From positions 671,734,852 to 671,798,851 of the forward strand of contig NC_081412.1 of assembly GCF_030272615.1 (NCBI RefSeq): DNA of 64,000 nucleotides. Direction: 5' to 3'. This document shows positions 10,031 through 21,344 of this stretch, one piece after another. The stretch's first letter is position 1; each line of letters begins with the position of its first letter. Both the position numbers and the translations under genes were made by a program. Below the pieces are notes generated by a model. The model ran no database searches, had not been told where the DNA came from, and worked only from the letters and a program-made list of their open reading frames with translations. This stretch comes from Cryptomeria japonica (Eukaryota; Streptophyta; Pinopsida; Cupressales; Cupressaceae).

Positions 10031-13000
10031 ATATTTTTCATTAGTGGTTCACATGGTGTCATTATGTGTCATATGGGATTGTAAGTGGTAATACATGTGT
10101 TAGAATAGCATATGACCCCATAAGACCCCATACAAACATTATATAGTCTGAGAGGGTGATGTCATGCACTAGGATGTTAGAAGGGGTCATATGGTGTCCT
10201 AAGGGGTCATAGGACACCATAAAACTCCTTAGGACACCATTTGACATCTAAGGACACCATATTATGTCCTAAGGGGTCATAGAACATCATATGACCCCTT
10301 ACAACACAATATGACTCCTAATGACACTATATGGTGTCCAAAGGGGTCATATGGCGTCTTAAGTGTTATAAAACACTATATGACCCCTTAAGACACTATA
10401 TGACCCCTAACAACACTATATGGCATACAAAGGGGTCATATGGTGTCCTAAGGGGTCATAAGACATAATATGACCCCTTATGACACAATATGTTGTGCCA
10501 AGGGGTCATATGGTGGCCTAAGGGGTCATATAACACCATATGACCCCTTAGGACATAATATGACCCATAATGACACCATATGGTATCTTAAAGGGTCATA
10601 TGATGCCTAAATGGGTCACTGGACAACATATGACCCCTGAGGACACAATATGGCACTTAAGGGGTCATATGGTGTCCCAGAGGATCATATGATGTCCTAT
10701 GAACCCTTAAAACACAATAACACCCCTGACCACAACATACGACCCCTAACAAAATCATATGGTGTCTTAAGGTGTTGTATGACCCATTACGACATAGTAT
10801 GACCCCTAACAACACCTAAAGGGTCATATAGTGTCTTAAGCACTCATATGGTGTCCTAAAGGGTCATAGGACACCATATGACCACATAAGACACAATAAA
10901 ACCCATAACGGCATTGTATAGTGTTCTAAGGGGTCATAGGAAACCACATGAACCCTCAGGACACAATATGGCCTCTAACGATACCTAAAGAGTCATAAGG
11001 TGTCCTAAAGGGTCATAGGGAATCATATGATGCCTTATCACACTATATGACCCCTAGTGATAACATATGGTGTTCGAAGGGATCATATGGGGTCCTAAGT
11101 GGTCAGTGGACAACATATGACCCCCTAGGACACCATAGAACTCATAACAATACCATATCATGTCTTAAGGGGTCATACGATGTCTTAAGGGGTCATATGA
11201 CCACATATGACCCCTTAGGACACCATAGAATCTCTAATGACACCTAAGGGGTCATATCATGTCCTAATGGGTCATAGGAAACCATATGACCCCTTAGGAC
11301 ACCATAAAACCCCTAACGACACCATATCATATTCTAAGGGGTCATATAGTGTCCTAAATTGTCACGGGACACCATATGACCCCTTAACACATAATATGAC
11401 CCTTGATGACACCTATGGGGTCATATGGTGTCCTAAGGGGCCATAGGACACCATATGACTCCTTAGGACACCATACGACCCCTAATGACACCATATGGCA
11501 TCCTAAGGACTCATATAGTATCCTAAGTTGTCATGAAACACCATTAGAACCCTTAGGACACAAGATGACCCCTAACAACACCTAAGAGGTCATATGGTAC
11601 TATTAGGAGCCATATTGTGTCCTAAGGGGTCATAGGACACCATATGACCCCTAACAACACCTATGGTCTCCTAAGGGGTCATGGGAAACCACATGACCTC
11701 TTAGGATGCCATACAACCCCTCATGACAACATGTGGCATCCTAACAGGTTATTGGACACTATATGACCTATTAGGACAAAGTATGACCCCTAACGACACC
11801 TAAGGGGTCATATTATGTTGTTAGCAATCATTTGGTATCCTAAGAGTTCATGAGACACCATATAATCATTTAGGACACCATGCAACCCCAAATCACACCA
11901 TATGGTCAAATGTTGTTCTTAGGGGTCATTTGGTGTCTTATGACCCCTTAGGACACAATATAACCTCTAACGAAACCTAAGGGATCATATGTTATCGTTA
12001 TGGGTCATATGATGTCCTAATGGGCCATAGAACACCATATGTCCCCTTAGGACACCATACAACCCTAAATGATACCATATGGTGTCCTAAGAGTTCATAT
12101 AGTAGCCTAAAGGGTTAGAAGACACCATATGACCCTTTAGAACACCATACAACCCCTAACAACACCATGTGGTGTTGTAATGACTCATATAGTGTCCTAA
12201 GGGGTCACAAGACACCATATAACCCCTTAGAGCACAAGATGGCCCCTAATGACACCTAAGTGGTCATACGGTGTTGTAAGGGGTCATATGGTGTCCTAAA
12301 TAGTCATATAACACCATATGACCCCTTAGGACATCTTAAGGACCCTAACGACACCTAAAGGGTCCTATGGTGTCCTAAAGGGTCATAGGACTTCACATGA
12401 CCTTTTAGGACATCATACGACCCCTCACAACAACATGTAGTCTTGTAAGGGGTTATTAAACACCATATGACCCCTAACATCACCTAAGGGGTTATATTAT
12501 GTCATTAGGGGTCATATGGTATCCTAAAGGGTCATTAGACACCATATGACCCCTTAGAACACCATAAAACCCCTAATGACAATTAAGGGGTCATGAGGCA
12601 CCACATGACCTCTTAGGACAAAATATGATCCCTGATGATATTCAAGGGGTCATATGGTTCGTTAGGGGTCATATGGTGTCCTAAGGTGTCATAGGACACC
12701 ATACAACCCCTAACAACACTTAAGGGCTTCCTAAGGGGTTGTAAGACACCACATGACCTCTTAGGACACCATATGACCCCTAACGATAACATATGATGTC
12801 CTAAGGGATCATATGGTGTCCTAAGTAGTCATATGACAACATATGACCTGTTAGGACACACTATGACCCCTAACAACACCTAAGGGGTCATATGGTATTC
12901 TAGGGAGTCATAGGACACCATTTGATGCCTTAGGATACTATGTGACTCCTAACGACACTATATGGTGTCCTAAGGGCTCATATAATATCCTAAGGGGTCA

Positions 13001-13746
13001 TAGGACACCATGTGACCTTGCTAGACACAATACAAAACCTAACAAGACCATATGGTGTCGTAAGGTGTCATATGGTATCCCATCGCATCATAAGGATTCG
13101 TAAGACACCATATAAACCCTTAGGACACTATATTTCTCCTTAGTACACAATATGACCCCTAACGACACCTAAGGGATCATATGGTGTTGTTAGAAGTCAT
13201 ATGGTGTCCTAAGGGGTCAGAGCACACCATATGACCCCTTAGGACATCATACAACACCTAACGACATGATATGTTGTCCTAAGGGCTCATATGATGTCTT
13301 AAGGGATAGCAGGACATCATATGACCCCATGGGTCACAAAATGAGCCCTCACGATACCTAAAGTCTATAAGGTGTTTTTAGGGTTCATATGGTGTTCAAA
13401 GGGGTCATAGGACAACATATGACCCTTTAGGACACCATAGGACCCCTAACGACACCTAAGGGGTCATATGGTTTCCTAAGGGATGAGAAGACATCATTAA
13501 CCCGTTAGGATGTCATACAACCTCTAATGACATCTAAGGGGTGATATGGTGTCCTAAGGGGTCATAGAACACCACATGACCTCTTAGGACACCATACAAC
13601 CCCTAATGACAACATATGGTGTCTGAAGGGGTCATATGTTGTCCTAATAGGTCATAGGACACCATATGGCCCCTAACAACACTTGAGGGGTCATGTATTA
13701 TCATTAGAAGTCATCTGGTGTCCTAAGGGGTAATAGGAAACCATAT
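10031..13746. repeat. Array of a 20-bp monomer in both orientations (left part)
   Basis: About 3.7 kb is built from degenerate copies of GGTGTCCTAAGGGGTCATAT and its reverse complement. Typically one to three forward monomers are followed by two to four inverted ones, ending with variants such as CCCCTAACGACACC. This gives a loose higher-order period near 80-120 bp and many potential hairpins centred on CATATG or TAGGACACC junctions. Short open frames inside repeat the same words and are not genes. The array is one unit with 21345-23635, split by a retrotransposon. Confidence 0.9.
13742..13746. repeat. Target-site duplication CATAT, left copy
   Basis: CATAT directly abuts the left LTR end (TGATGAATAC) and is repeated at 21345-21349. 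CATAT is also a common array word, so the insertion site is a standard monomer junction. Confidence 0.85.
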
Positions 13747-14877
13747 TGATGAATACTAAGAGGGGGGGTGAATTAGTATACAAAAAAAAACTGTACTTAA
13801 ACAGTTTAATAGTCTAGCAGTAAACCGGTAAAATAGTTTAACAAACAAACCAGTTAACACACATGTAAACCAAATAGAAAGTAAGACATTAACCCATAGA
13901 AACAATAACACCATAACACAAGATATTTGATGTGGAAACCCAAATGGGAAAAACCATAGTGAGATGAAACTCACAAGTAACTATCCGCAGAATAGGAACC
14001 AGACCGGTTAAGGTCGGACCGATTAAGGTCATACAGTGTTCTTTATCAAAATAGATCTTGTTAGGAATCTCAATCTTTGGTAGGAGATAAGTCTGATTAA
14101 AGACTACCTTGCTAGAGGATTTTGGATCCACAGATGTGAATCACCTTGTTAGAGGATTTTACAAAAGGCTTTTTGTGCCTACCTAGTTAAGGGTTTCAGA
14201 CTTGTCGAAGATGTGAGTAATCAACAAGTGAGTGATCTAGCAAATAGCATAGATTACTTGGTTAGATCCTTGATAGCTCATTCCTAATGCATTCTAGCAT
14301 TACTTTAGTCTTCAACACATTCACACTCTACAAAAACTCATAAACCACCTTAAACCCTAGCAACAACTTCTAAAACCCAAGACATGATTTCCTTATAAAG
14401 GAATCTGATGTCGGTCCAATAGGATTACAATACAATTTCCTAGGTTCAATGCATCTGGACACTTTTCGTAACATGACACAAATGCACCGCCAAAGTGTTG
14501 GCACTGCCAAACAATCAATGGATGGTAACTCATCACAAAATGTCGGTTGGAAACTCAGCACAGAGTATTACCGGTTCAAATAAAATACTGGTTTAGGAAA
14601 AATACCAGTTGTCGGTTTGACAAAATGAAGACTGGGTAATATGTGTTGTGCCTCTTTGCTCCTTCGTACCACTTGAGATCCTCGAACCGCTTGGGGTCTT
14701 CATACCGCTTGAGATCAGTAAACACTTTCTGCAAAACACTGAGTCTAAAGACTACATCATGATACCAGTTTGGAACAATTACCGGTAAAGCATAATTCGT
14801 ACATTCTCAAAGTGATCTCATAGCAAGTGTGTGTCCATCAATGACAATCACAACATAAATCATCAAAATTGCCAACA
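13747..14877 (-). repeat. 3' LTR of the non-autonomous Copia element
   Basis: 1,131 bp, closely similar by eye to 20223-21344. In element orientation it starts TGTTGGCAAT directly after a polypurine tract. It contains a segment around 13932-13960 (ATGGGAAAAACCATAGTGAG on the plus strand) that recurs in the LTRs of the other Copia families in this window. Confidence 0.93.
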
Positions 14878-14893
14878 ATCTCCCCCTTTGGCA
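14878..14893 (-). promoter_or_regulatory. Polypurine tract adjacent to 3' LTR
   Basis: On the minus strand GCCAAAGGGGGAGAT ends exactly at the 3' LTR start, the expected position for plus-strand DNA priming. Confidence 0.85.
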
Positions 14894-15078
14894 TTGATGG
14901 CAACTTTTAGGAAAATTTTTGACATCTAAGTGTTTTACAACAAACAATATGCCATAAGCAAAAATTACTCTCCCTAAGCATGTACACTATCCCTTTTGTA
15001 GAAAAATACAATGTATACTATTCTTTATCAAAGATAGACATGAAAATATATATCAAAACATCAAAATTTATATATACT

Positions 15079-15092
15079 TCTCCCCCTTTGCC
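15079..15092 (-). promoter_or_regulatory. Second upstream polypurine tract
   Basis: On the minus strand GGCAAAGGGGGAGA repeats the terminal polypurine tract about 200 bp upstream of it. Multiple polypurine tracts before the 3' LTR are a described Sirevirus trait. Confidence 0.65.
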
Positions 15093-15146
15093 AACAATGA
15101 CACTACAGACAAACCTCTATTCCATTAGTATTGAAATAATAAATGT

Positions 15147-18100
15147 TTATGACAATAATGAGTAAAATTTGTCACAAACAGATTTAAAGTCCTGCAAAAA
15201 TTGCTTCATAGATAAGGACCATGACTCAAGTAGGGAGGTAGCCACCTCTTTCTCTGTGTGCATCTGGGAGACCTATTCTTCTATGGCATCTATCATGTTC
15301 ATCTCTTGGGTGACCATTAGGGCATCAAGATTTAGATAGTATTTCTAGAGAATTTGCAATCTTGGTAGTAGGACCAGTTGAAGTTCCTAGAAGTTCCTTG
15401 TCTAGTTGCTTATTTCTACCTCAATCTTTGCAGACTCGAGTTGAAACCCGTGAACGGTTTGTCCATATGTGGAGAAGGAATCATATGGCATCTTGAAGGT
15501 GTTGATAAATGACTGCATATCTTATTGCAGTTTGTCCTTTTGGGTAAGCACATCATCACAAAATAGATGGGGTTGACAAATCTTACTAAGTAGTAGATTC
15601 CCCTCATCCAGAGCATCCCTTATATCTTTTTGAGCTTTTTGCAGATCAGACCGAAGCTCAGTTAGCTTTTTCACTAGGGAAATTTTCAGAGCCTTTTGAT
15701 GCTCTTTCTTGGCATTTGCCTTTGCTACCTATTCTAGGCTCTACATCTGATCATCCACTACTGTGCATAGGAGATTTAATTGTGCCAGTGATGAATTAGT
15801 ATTGGGGAGGTTTGTGTCGGGTATCAAACCTGTAAGAGTGTCCACCACAGCTTGGGTCACATCTTTCTCCTTCTTCCTCCTTATCACTTCAAGGCGTTCT
15901 TGAGCAACCTTAATTCTTTGTGGCAGCTCCATTTTGTTAGCAGACTGGAGGTCAATTGGACTTGTGAGGTCAGTTGGTTTGGCTTGACTACTGGTTGCCT
16001 TTGGAGTCTCCATTTGAGTGCTTTTTGCCACTTCTTCTTTCTCTCCTTCCTTCTTTTTCTTCTCTACTTCTTTTCACTTCTCCTCTTCCTTTTCCTCCTC
16101 TATTTTCTTCTTCTTTTCTTCTTTCCACTTCTCCTCTTCCTTTTCCTCCTCTGCTTTCTTCTTCTCCGCTTCCTTTCTCTTCTCCTCTTCCTTATCCTCT
16201 TCTTCTTTCTTCTTCTTCTCATCTTCTTGTTTCTTTTTCTCTTCTTCCTCTTTTCTCCTTTGCTCCTCTTTCCTTTTCTTCTCATCTCCATCCTTCTTCT
16301 TCTTCTCCTCTCCTTTCCACCTCTCTTCATCTTCATCCTCTTTCTTTTCTTCTCCGCTTCTTTATTTTTCTTATTTTCTTCTTGTTTTCTCTTTTCCTCT
16401 TCATCTTCCTGTCTCTTCTTTTCCACTTCCTATTGCTTCATTTCTTCTCCTATCTGCTTCTCCCATCCTGTTCCTTCTGATGGTGTACCCTGAGTAACAT
16501 TTTCACCATCTAAGATGTCAACATCAATGGGTTCCATTTTCTTAGTTACTTGTTCTCCTTCACTGTTGTATACTTCATCCGATTTAGTTATTTCCAGTTC
16601 TTTCTCAGCCTTCTTGTTGGCTTGAAGCACTTTATAAATGTGTACAATAGTTGTCATATGAAGATGAGTGTCTTCTTCAACATCATCAATTCTCCCTTCT
16701 AAAAACCAAAGGCTTCTCCTTCTAGTGAAGAAGAGCCCTTTGTTCTGGTTAATGACTTCAAAAAGCTCAGAATTGGATAGGTCAGGAATGTATTGGGAAA
16801 ATACTTTCTCCCTTATTTCTTGTTCTTTTTCTATGGCAATGTGCCATTTGTTGTTTATAGAATTATACAAAGAATCTGGTGTCTCAAATCTAATTTTTGA
16901 AGGTGACCAGTCATTAACACATAAATACTTAATAATTTCCTATTCAACTGCTTCCTTTTCATCATCATTGAAGTCATCAAAATAATCAATTAAATCATTC
17001 AGCAGTTTTCTTCTAATATTCTTTATGGTTCTTTGACAATGTGTCAAAGGTTTGTAAGAAGAAATATCAATATTTACTGGTGCAGATGTTGTCGATTCAT
17101 TCTTTGTCTTTTTCCTTGTCTGCTTAGTCTTTTTAGGCTTCTCTTCAGACACTGTTTCTTTTGAGTCCAGTGAATTATTCTTTGTCTTCCTCTTCCTCTC
17201 AAAGACTTTGGCAGGTGCTGCTTCTGGTTTCTTCTTTGCTGGTGACCACATGGTCACTTTAGGAGTAGCTATAGTGACCAGTGTCGATGCTGAAGGCACT
17301 GCCTTTCCTTTCTTTGTTGAGGGTTCTTTAACTGGTGTCACCCTTTCCAGATAGGTGCTAGTTCTCTTTGCCTTTGGATCAAGAGGCAAGGCAAGTAGGG
17401 TAGAGACATACCCATCGAGCATATCATTCATCACCTCATAGCCCATAGGCTCCACTTCTTCCTGTCTTGGCTCAACGGCCTCCATTATGCATTCATCCAC
17501 GTTGATGGTAAAGAAGATGTCCTCTTCGTATTTCTTGACAATGTCACTAGATATCCTCATCCTTAGGCTCATCTTGCTTCTGAACTCATCAAAGTACTTG
17601 TTCAGAACTTCAGGGTAACCAGTTCCAACTGCTTGCAGGCTTTCTTTGATTTTCTTGGTGACCGGTTGGTTGGCTGACCACTGAATATCTCCGACTCCTG
17701 GGAAATAACCTTGGAAGTAGAAGAATAACCCTACTAGTAGTTGTCCAAACTTAAGTTTCAATGCATTATCCTATTTGATTGATTTGAGATTCAACAGAAG
17801 TTGTCTTTGCATGCAAGAGCATAGATCAAATGATGCATCTTCCTTGATCATCCTATAAGCATCATTTACCGCTGCAGCAGATACAGAGTTAATTTTGTTG
17901 GCATGAAATGTCTAGTACCGTATCACCATACACACATATTTCACTAGGTCATCCTTGATGGAATTGACAGTCATTCCTCATGAGTCGCTAACTAAATCGG
18001 TGAGCTTGGTCATTTCGGTCTTGATGACCTTCCTTAGGGTTGGCACTTCACTGATGTTGTAGAAACTGGTGACGACATGAATAGCTTCCGGTGTGATATC

Positions 18101-18448
18101 ATGTGTTCTCTCAAGATACATCTTGTCACCATGAACTCTGCTCAGAATGATTCAGATGTGGTCATCTGTGAAATCCTCAAGGAAATAAACCGCATTGTGA
18201 AGTTTCTTCTTCTCCAAGATGCTATACTCTGGTTTGATCTTCTTATCCTTTCCATAGAATAGACCTAGCTGAGAATGGATTGCAAGAGACCCTAGGTCCT
18301 CAATTTTACAATCTATGTAATCAGAAATGCCTTCTTCCACTATTACACCAGCAGGTACTTGAGACAGGGCATTGTATTTGGACTTGCATTGAATGAAGTT
18401 AATAGAATCAATAGGTGCACTAGAGCTAGCATGTGATGTGGAAGCCAT
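15147..18448 (-). pseudogene. Unknown ~1,100-codon ORF of the non-autonomous Copia element
   Basis: From ATG at 18448 one minus-strand frame runs to about 16100; after one frameshift in a Lys/Glu-rich tract it continues to the TAA at 15147-15149. Interruptions are TAG and TGA codons consistent with lost Gln and Arg codons. The first ~450 residues look globular with hydrophobic segments (for example FGQLLVGLFFYFQGYFPG near 17755-17700). A basic, Lys/Pro-rich region follows (about 17350-17060), then an acidic stretch, a highly charged Lys/Glu/Arg tract near 16426-16100, and a probable coiled-coil C-terminus. Position after gag and before the polypurine tracts matches the env-like ORF slot of Sireviruses, but no signal peptide or clear transmembrane helix is obvious. 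The function is unknown. Confidence 0.65.
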
Positions 18449-18891
18449 GATAAAACAAAAAACTCAAGAAATACCTTTCAGAAATTGAGAATTTAGGGCT
18501 TGCTAATTCCACTTCGCCTCACGCTTCATCGGTTGTTGAATCACCACTTTTAGTTCTTCTCTTGACCATTTGATATTTTCTTTCGAATCTTCTTCAGGGT
18601 TTTGAGATTTCTTTGAATCACAACACAAACCACTTTTTCTTCGCTCTGCACTTGAAAAACTTCGTTGCTCAAAAAAATGATAGTGAGAAATGATTTGAAA
18701 ATTCCTTTTAAACATATTCCTCACCTACCATGATAAATGCTCCACCATTAGGGCATAAACCCTAATTTGCCTTTTATTATTTCTGGTCTTCTACCGACTC
18801 ACAGGTATCACAAACCGATTAAGGTCTTTTACTAGTGTCAACCAAGGGTTCAAAAAATTTCACCGTTTGCTACCCTTAAGCTTTTTGTAGC

Positions 18892-20172
18892 TTAGTTTGC
18901 TGGTTCTGAAATTTCCACACTAGGTACAGAAACTGGTTCTTCTTGAATTACTTCTTCTGGCTTTTTCTTCCAGGTTTTCTTCATACCTACTTGAACAGTT
19001 TCAACATCAATCTTTCCTAATGGAGTAACTGGTATATCATCTGATATGTTCTTTGTCATCCTATAGAACCTTGCTGTATGACCCAGTTTGTTACAATGAT
19101 AGCAAACCATTCTAGGTGCTCTCTAGGGTCCATTATTCATGTTTCCATTCTCTCTTCTACATGTTGAAGCAGTGTAACCATGACCATGACAAATCCAATA
19201 GTTTTCTCTCCATCTAGTTGCCACTAGATAGCCACCGCTACCTGACTGATGATTATAGGTATTAAACCAGTTGGGATTCCAGTTCACAAAAGGTTCCAGA
19301 CCAACTCCTTGAGTCCTCTGAGGATATCTTCTAGTGATGTTCATAACAGACCTGCATTCAAATGCTCTATGCCCAAACTTGTTGCATGCATAACAATTAC
19401 CATTGAATCTATTGGATCTAGGCTTGTCATTTAGAAAATAAGGAAAATTATTGTAAGCCTTACTTCTGCATACATTAGCAGTGTGTCCTTCCTTGAGACA
19501 GTTAAAACAAACAGGTTTGAACTATTGCTTACCTTTTTCCTTTGAAGTCGATTGCTTCTTTGATGTTCCATCTTTAGTTCCAGAGGTCTCACCTTTCTCA
19601 CATTTATAGAAACCAAGTCCATTAGTATTCTCTATCAGTTTAGCTGACTCAAGCTTTTGTTCTAGCTTAACAGAGCTTTTATTGAATTTGGCAAGTATTT
19701 CCTTAGACTCAATGAGTTCTTTGGAAATAGCAGTATTGGATTCCTTCAGAGTTGAATTCTCAAAAATAGCCATGTTCAGTTCACCTTTCATTTCCTCTAT
19801 TTCCATTCTTCTCTCATGAAGATGAGTGGTAAGAACATTGATCTCTTGTTTCAGCTTTGAGATCTCACAGTCTTTGTCTTTTACTAGATCTTCAACTTTC
19901 CTTTGGTTCTCAAGCTCCTGACACATTCGGATAGTCAGTCCTTCCAACTCCTTTCTTAGGTTGGAATTGGATTCATTCAACTTTTCTACTTCTTGAATTA
20001 GGGCTTCCATGTATGCTTCATCAGAGGAACTATTTTCAGTTAGCTCCATTAGTTTTTCAACATGTTCTCTCCTTTTTGCCTGAGAGGCCTTATATTTGAC
20101 CATAAGTTCATCATAGGCTTGTTCAAACTAAGTGATCCGATGAGTAAGTTCCCTCATAGTGTATTCCCCCAT
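18892..20172 (-). pseudogene. Gag-like ORF with four zinc-knuckle modules
   Basis: A single minus-strand frame of about 427 codons runs from ATG at 20172 to the stop at 18892, broken by TAG at former Gln codons. Residues from about 25 to 190 (20103-19600) form a long heptad-rich coiled coil (KLMELTENSS, EVEKLNESNSNLRKELEGL). Zinc knuckles follow: CFNCLKEGHTANVC (about 19509-19468) and CYACNKFGHRAFEC (19395-19354), both with intact CCHC, then two decayed ones near 19196-19160 (CHGHGYTASTC) and 19104-19063 (CYHCNKLGHTARFY, last Cys lost). Zinc knuckles of retrotransposon Gag bind the element RNA. Four modules are more than the one or two common in Copia Gag. The ORF lies directly after the primer-binding site. 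Confidence 0.8.
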
Positions 20173-20207
20173 ATCTCTTTCCTAGTGGTTAGACTTATAG
20201 AAATATT

Positions 20208-20220
20208 GGTTCTGATACCA
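20208..20220 (-). promoter_or_regulatory. Primer-binding site, tRNA-iMet type
   Basis: On the minus strand TGGTATCAGAACC begins three bases after the 5' LTR end. It matches the plant Copia primer site complementary to initiator methionine tRNA (TGGTATCAGAGC), with one A-for-G change. Confidence 0.9.
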
Positions 20221-20222
20221 AT

Positions 20223-21344
20223 TGATGAATACTAAGAGGGGGGGGGGTGAATTAGTATACCAAAAAAAATTGTACTTAAACACTTTAACAGTCTTGCAAT
20301 AAACCAGTAAAATAATTTAACAAACAAACCGGTTAACACACATGCAAACCAATTAGCAAGTAAGCAATTAACCCATAGAAGCAATAACACCATAACACAA
20401 GATATTTGACATGGAAACCCAAATGGGAAAAACCATGGTGAGATGAAACTCACAAGTAACTATCTGCAGAATAAGAACCAAACCGGTTAAGGTCACACCG
20501 ATTAAGGTCATACAATGTTCTTTATCAGAACAGATCCTATTAGGAATCTCAATCTTTATTAGGAGATAAGTCTGATTAAAGACTACCTTGCTTCAGGATT
20601 TTGGATCCATAGATGTAAATGAACTTGTTAGAGGATTTTACAAAAGGCTTTTTGAGCCTACCCGATTAAAGGTTTTAGACTTGTCAAAGATGTGAGTAAT
20701 CAACAAGTGAGTGATCTAGCAAATAGCACAGATTGCTTGGTTAGATCCTTGATAGCTCATTCCTAATGCATTCCAGCATTACTTCAGTCTTCAACACATT
20801 CACACTCTACAAAAACTCATAAACCACCTTAAACCCTAGCAACGACTTCTAAAACCCTAGACATGATTTCCTTATAAAGGAATCTGATTTCATGTCGGTC
20901 CAATAGGATTACAATACAATTTCCTAGGTTCAATACATCTAGACACTTTTGGTAACATGACACAAATGCACCGCCAAACAATCGGTGGATGGTAACTCAT
21001 CACAAAATGCTAGTTGGAAACTCACCATAGAGTATTACTTGTTCGAACAAAATACCAGTTTAGGCAAAATACCGGTTGCCGGTTTGACAAAATGAAGACT
21101 AGGAAATATGTGTTGTGCCACTTTGCTCCTTCGTACCGCTTGAGATCCCCGAACCGCTTGGGGTCTTCATACCGCTTGAGATTGGTAAACACTTTCTACA
21201 AAACATCGAGTCTAAAGACTACATCATGATACCGGTTTGGAACAATTATTGATAAAGCATAATTCGTACATTCTCAAAGTGATCTCATAGTAAGTGTGTG
21301 TACATCAATGACAATCACAACATAAATCATCAAAATTGCCAACA
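20223..21344 (-). repeat. 5' LTR of the non-autonomous Copia element
   Basis: 1,122 bp, the partner of 13747-14877. In element orientation it ends in TTCATCA before the primer site. The two copies differ by scattered substitutions and a few small indels, so the insertion is old but still easy to pair. Confidence 0.93.

Larger units (their letters stand above)
13747..21344 (-). mobile_element. Complete non-autonomous Copia (Sirevirus-like) element
   Basis: A 7,598-bp element lies on the minus strand: LTRs at 20223-21344 (5') and 13747-14877 (3'), each beginning TGTTGGCAATTTTG and ending TTCATCA in element orientation, a 5-bp TSD (CATAT), an initiator-Met-type primer site and duplicated polypurine tracts. 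The interior carries a gag-like ORF with zinc knuckles and a second very long ORF of unknown function. No protease, integrase, reverse transcriptase or RNase H is visible, so it would have depended on a helper element. Duplicated polypurine tracts and a long ORF in the env-like position recall Sireviruses (family knowledge); the assignment is inference. Confidence 0.9.

Noticed and set aside
10062-11585. Open frames of 60-70 codons inside the 20-bp monomer array
   Set aside because: They only translate the repeat word over and over and occur on both strands; no start context or domain supports them.
10031-13746. CRISPR-like array
   Set aside because: There are no unique spacers between conserved repeats, the monomers abut and invert, and the context is plant retroelement DNA.
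15852-16497. Plus-strand Ser/Phe/Leu-rich frames of up to 213 codons
   Set aside because: They are the antisense of the Lys/Glu-rich tract in the minus-strand ORF; low codon complexity leaves several frames open at once.
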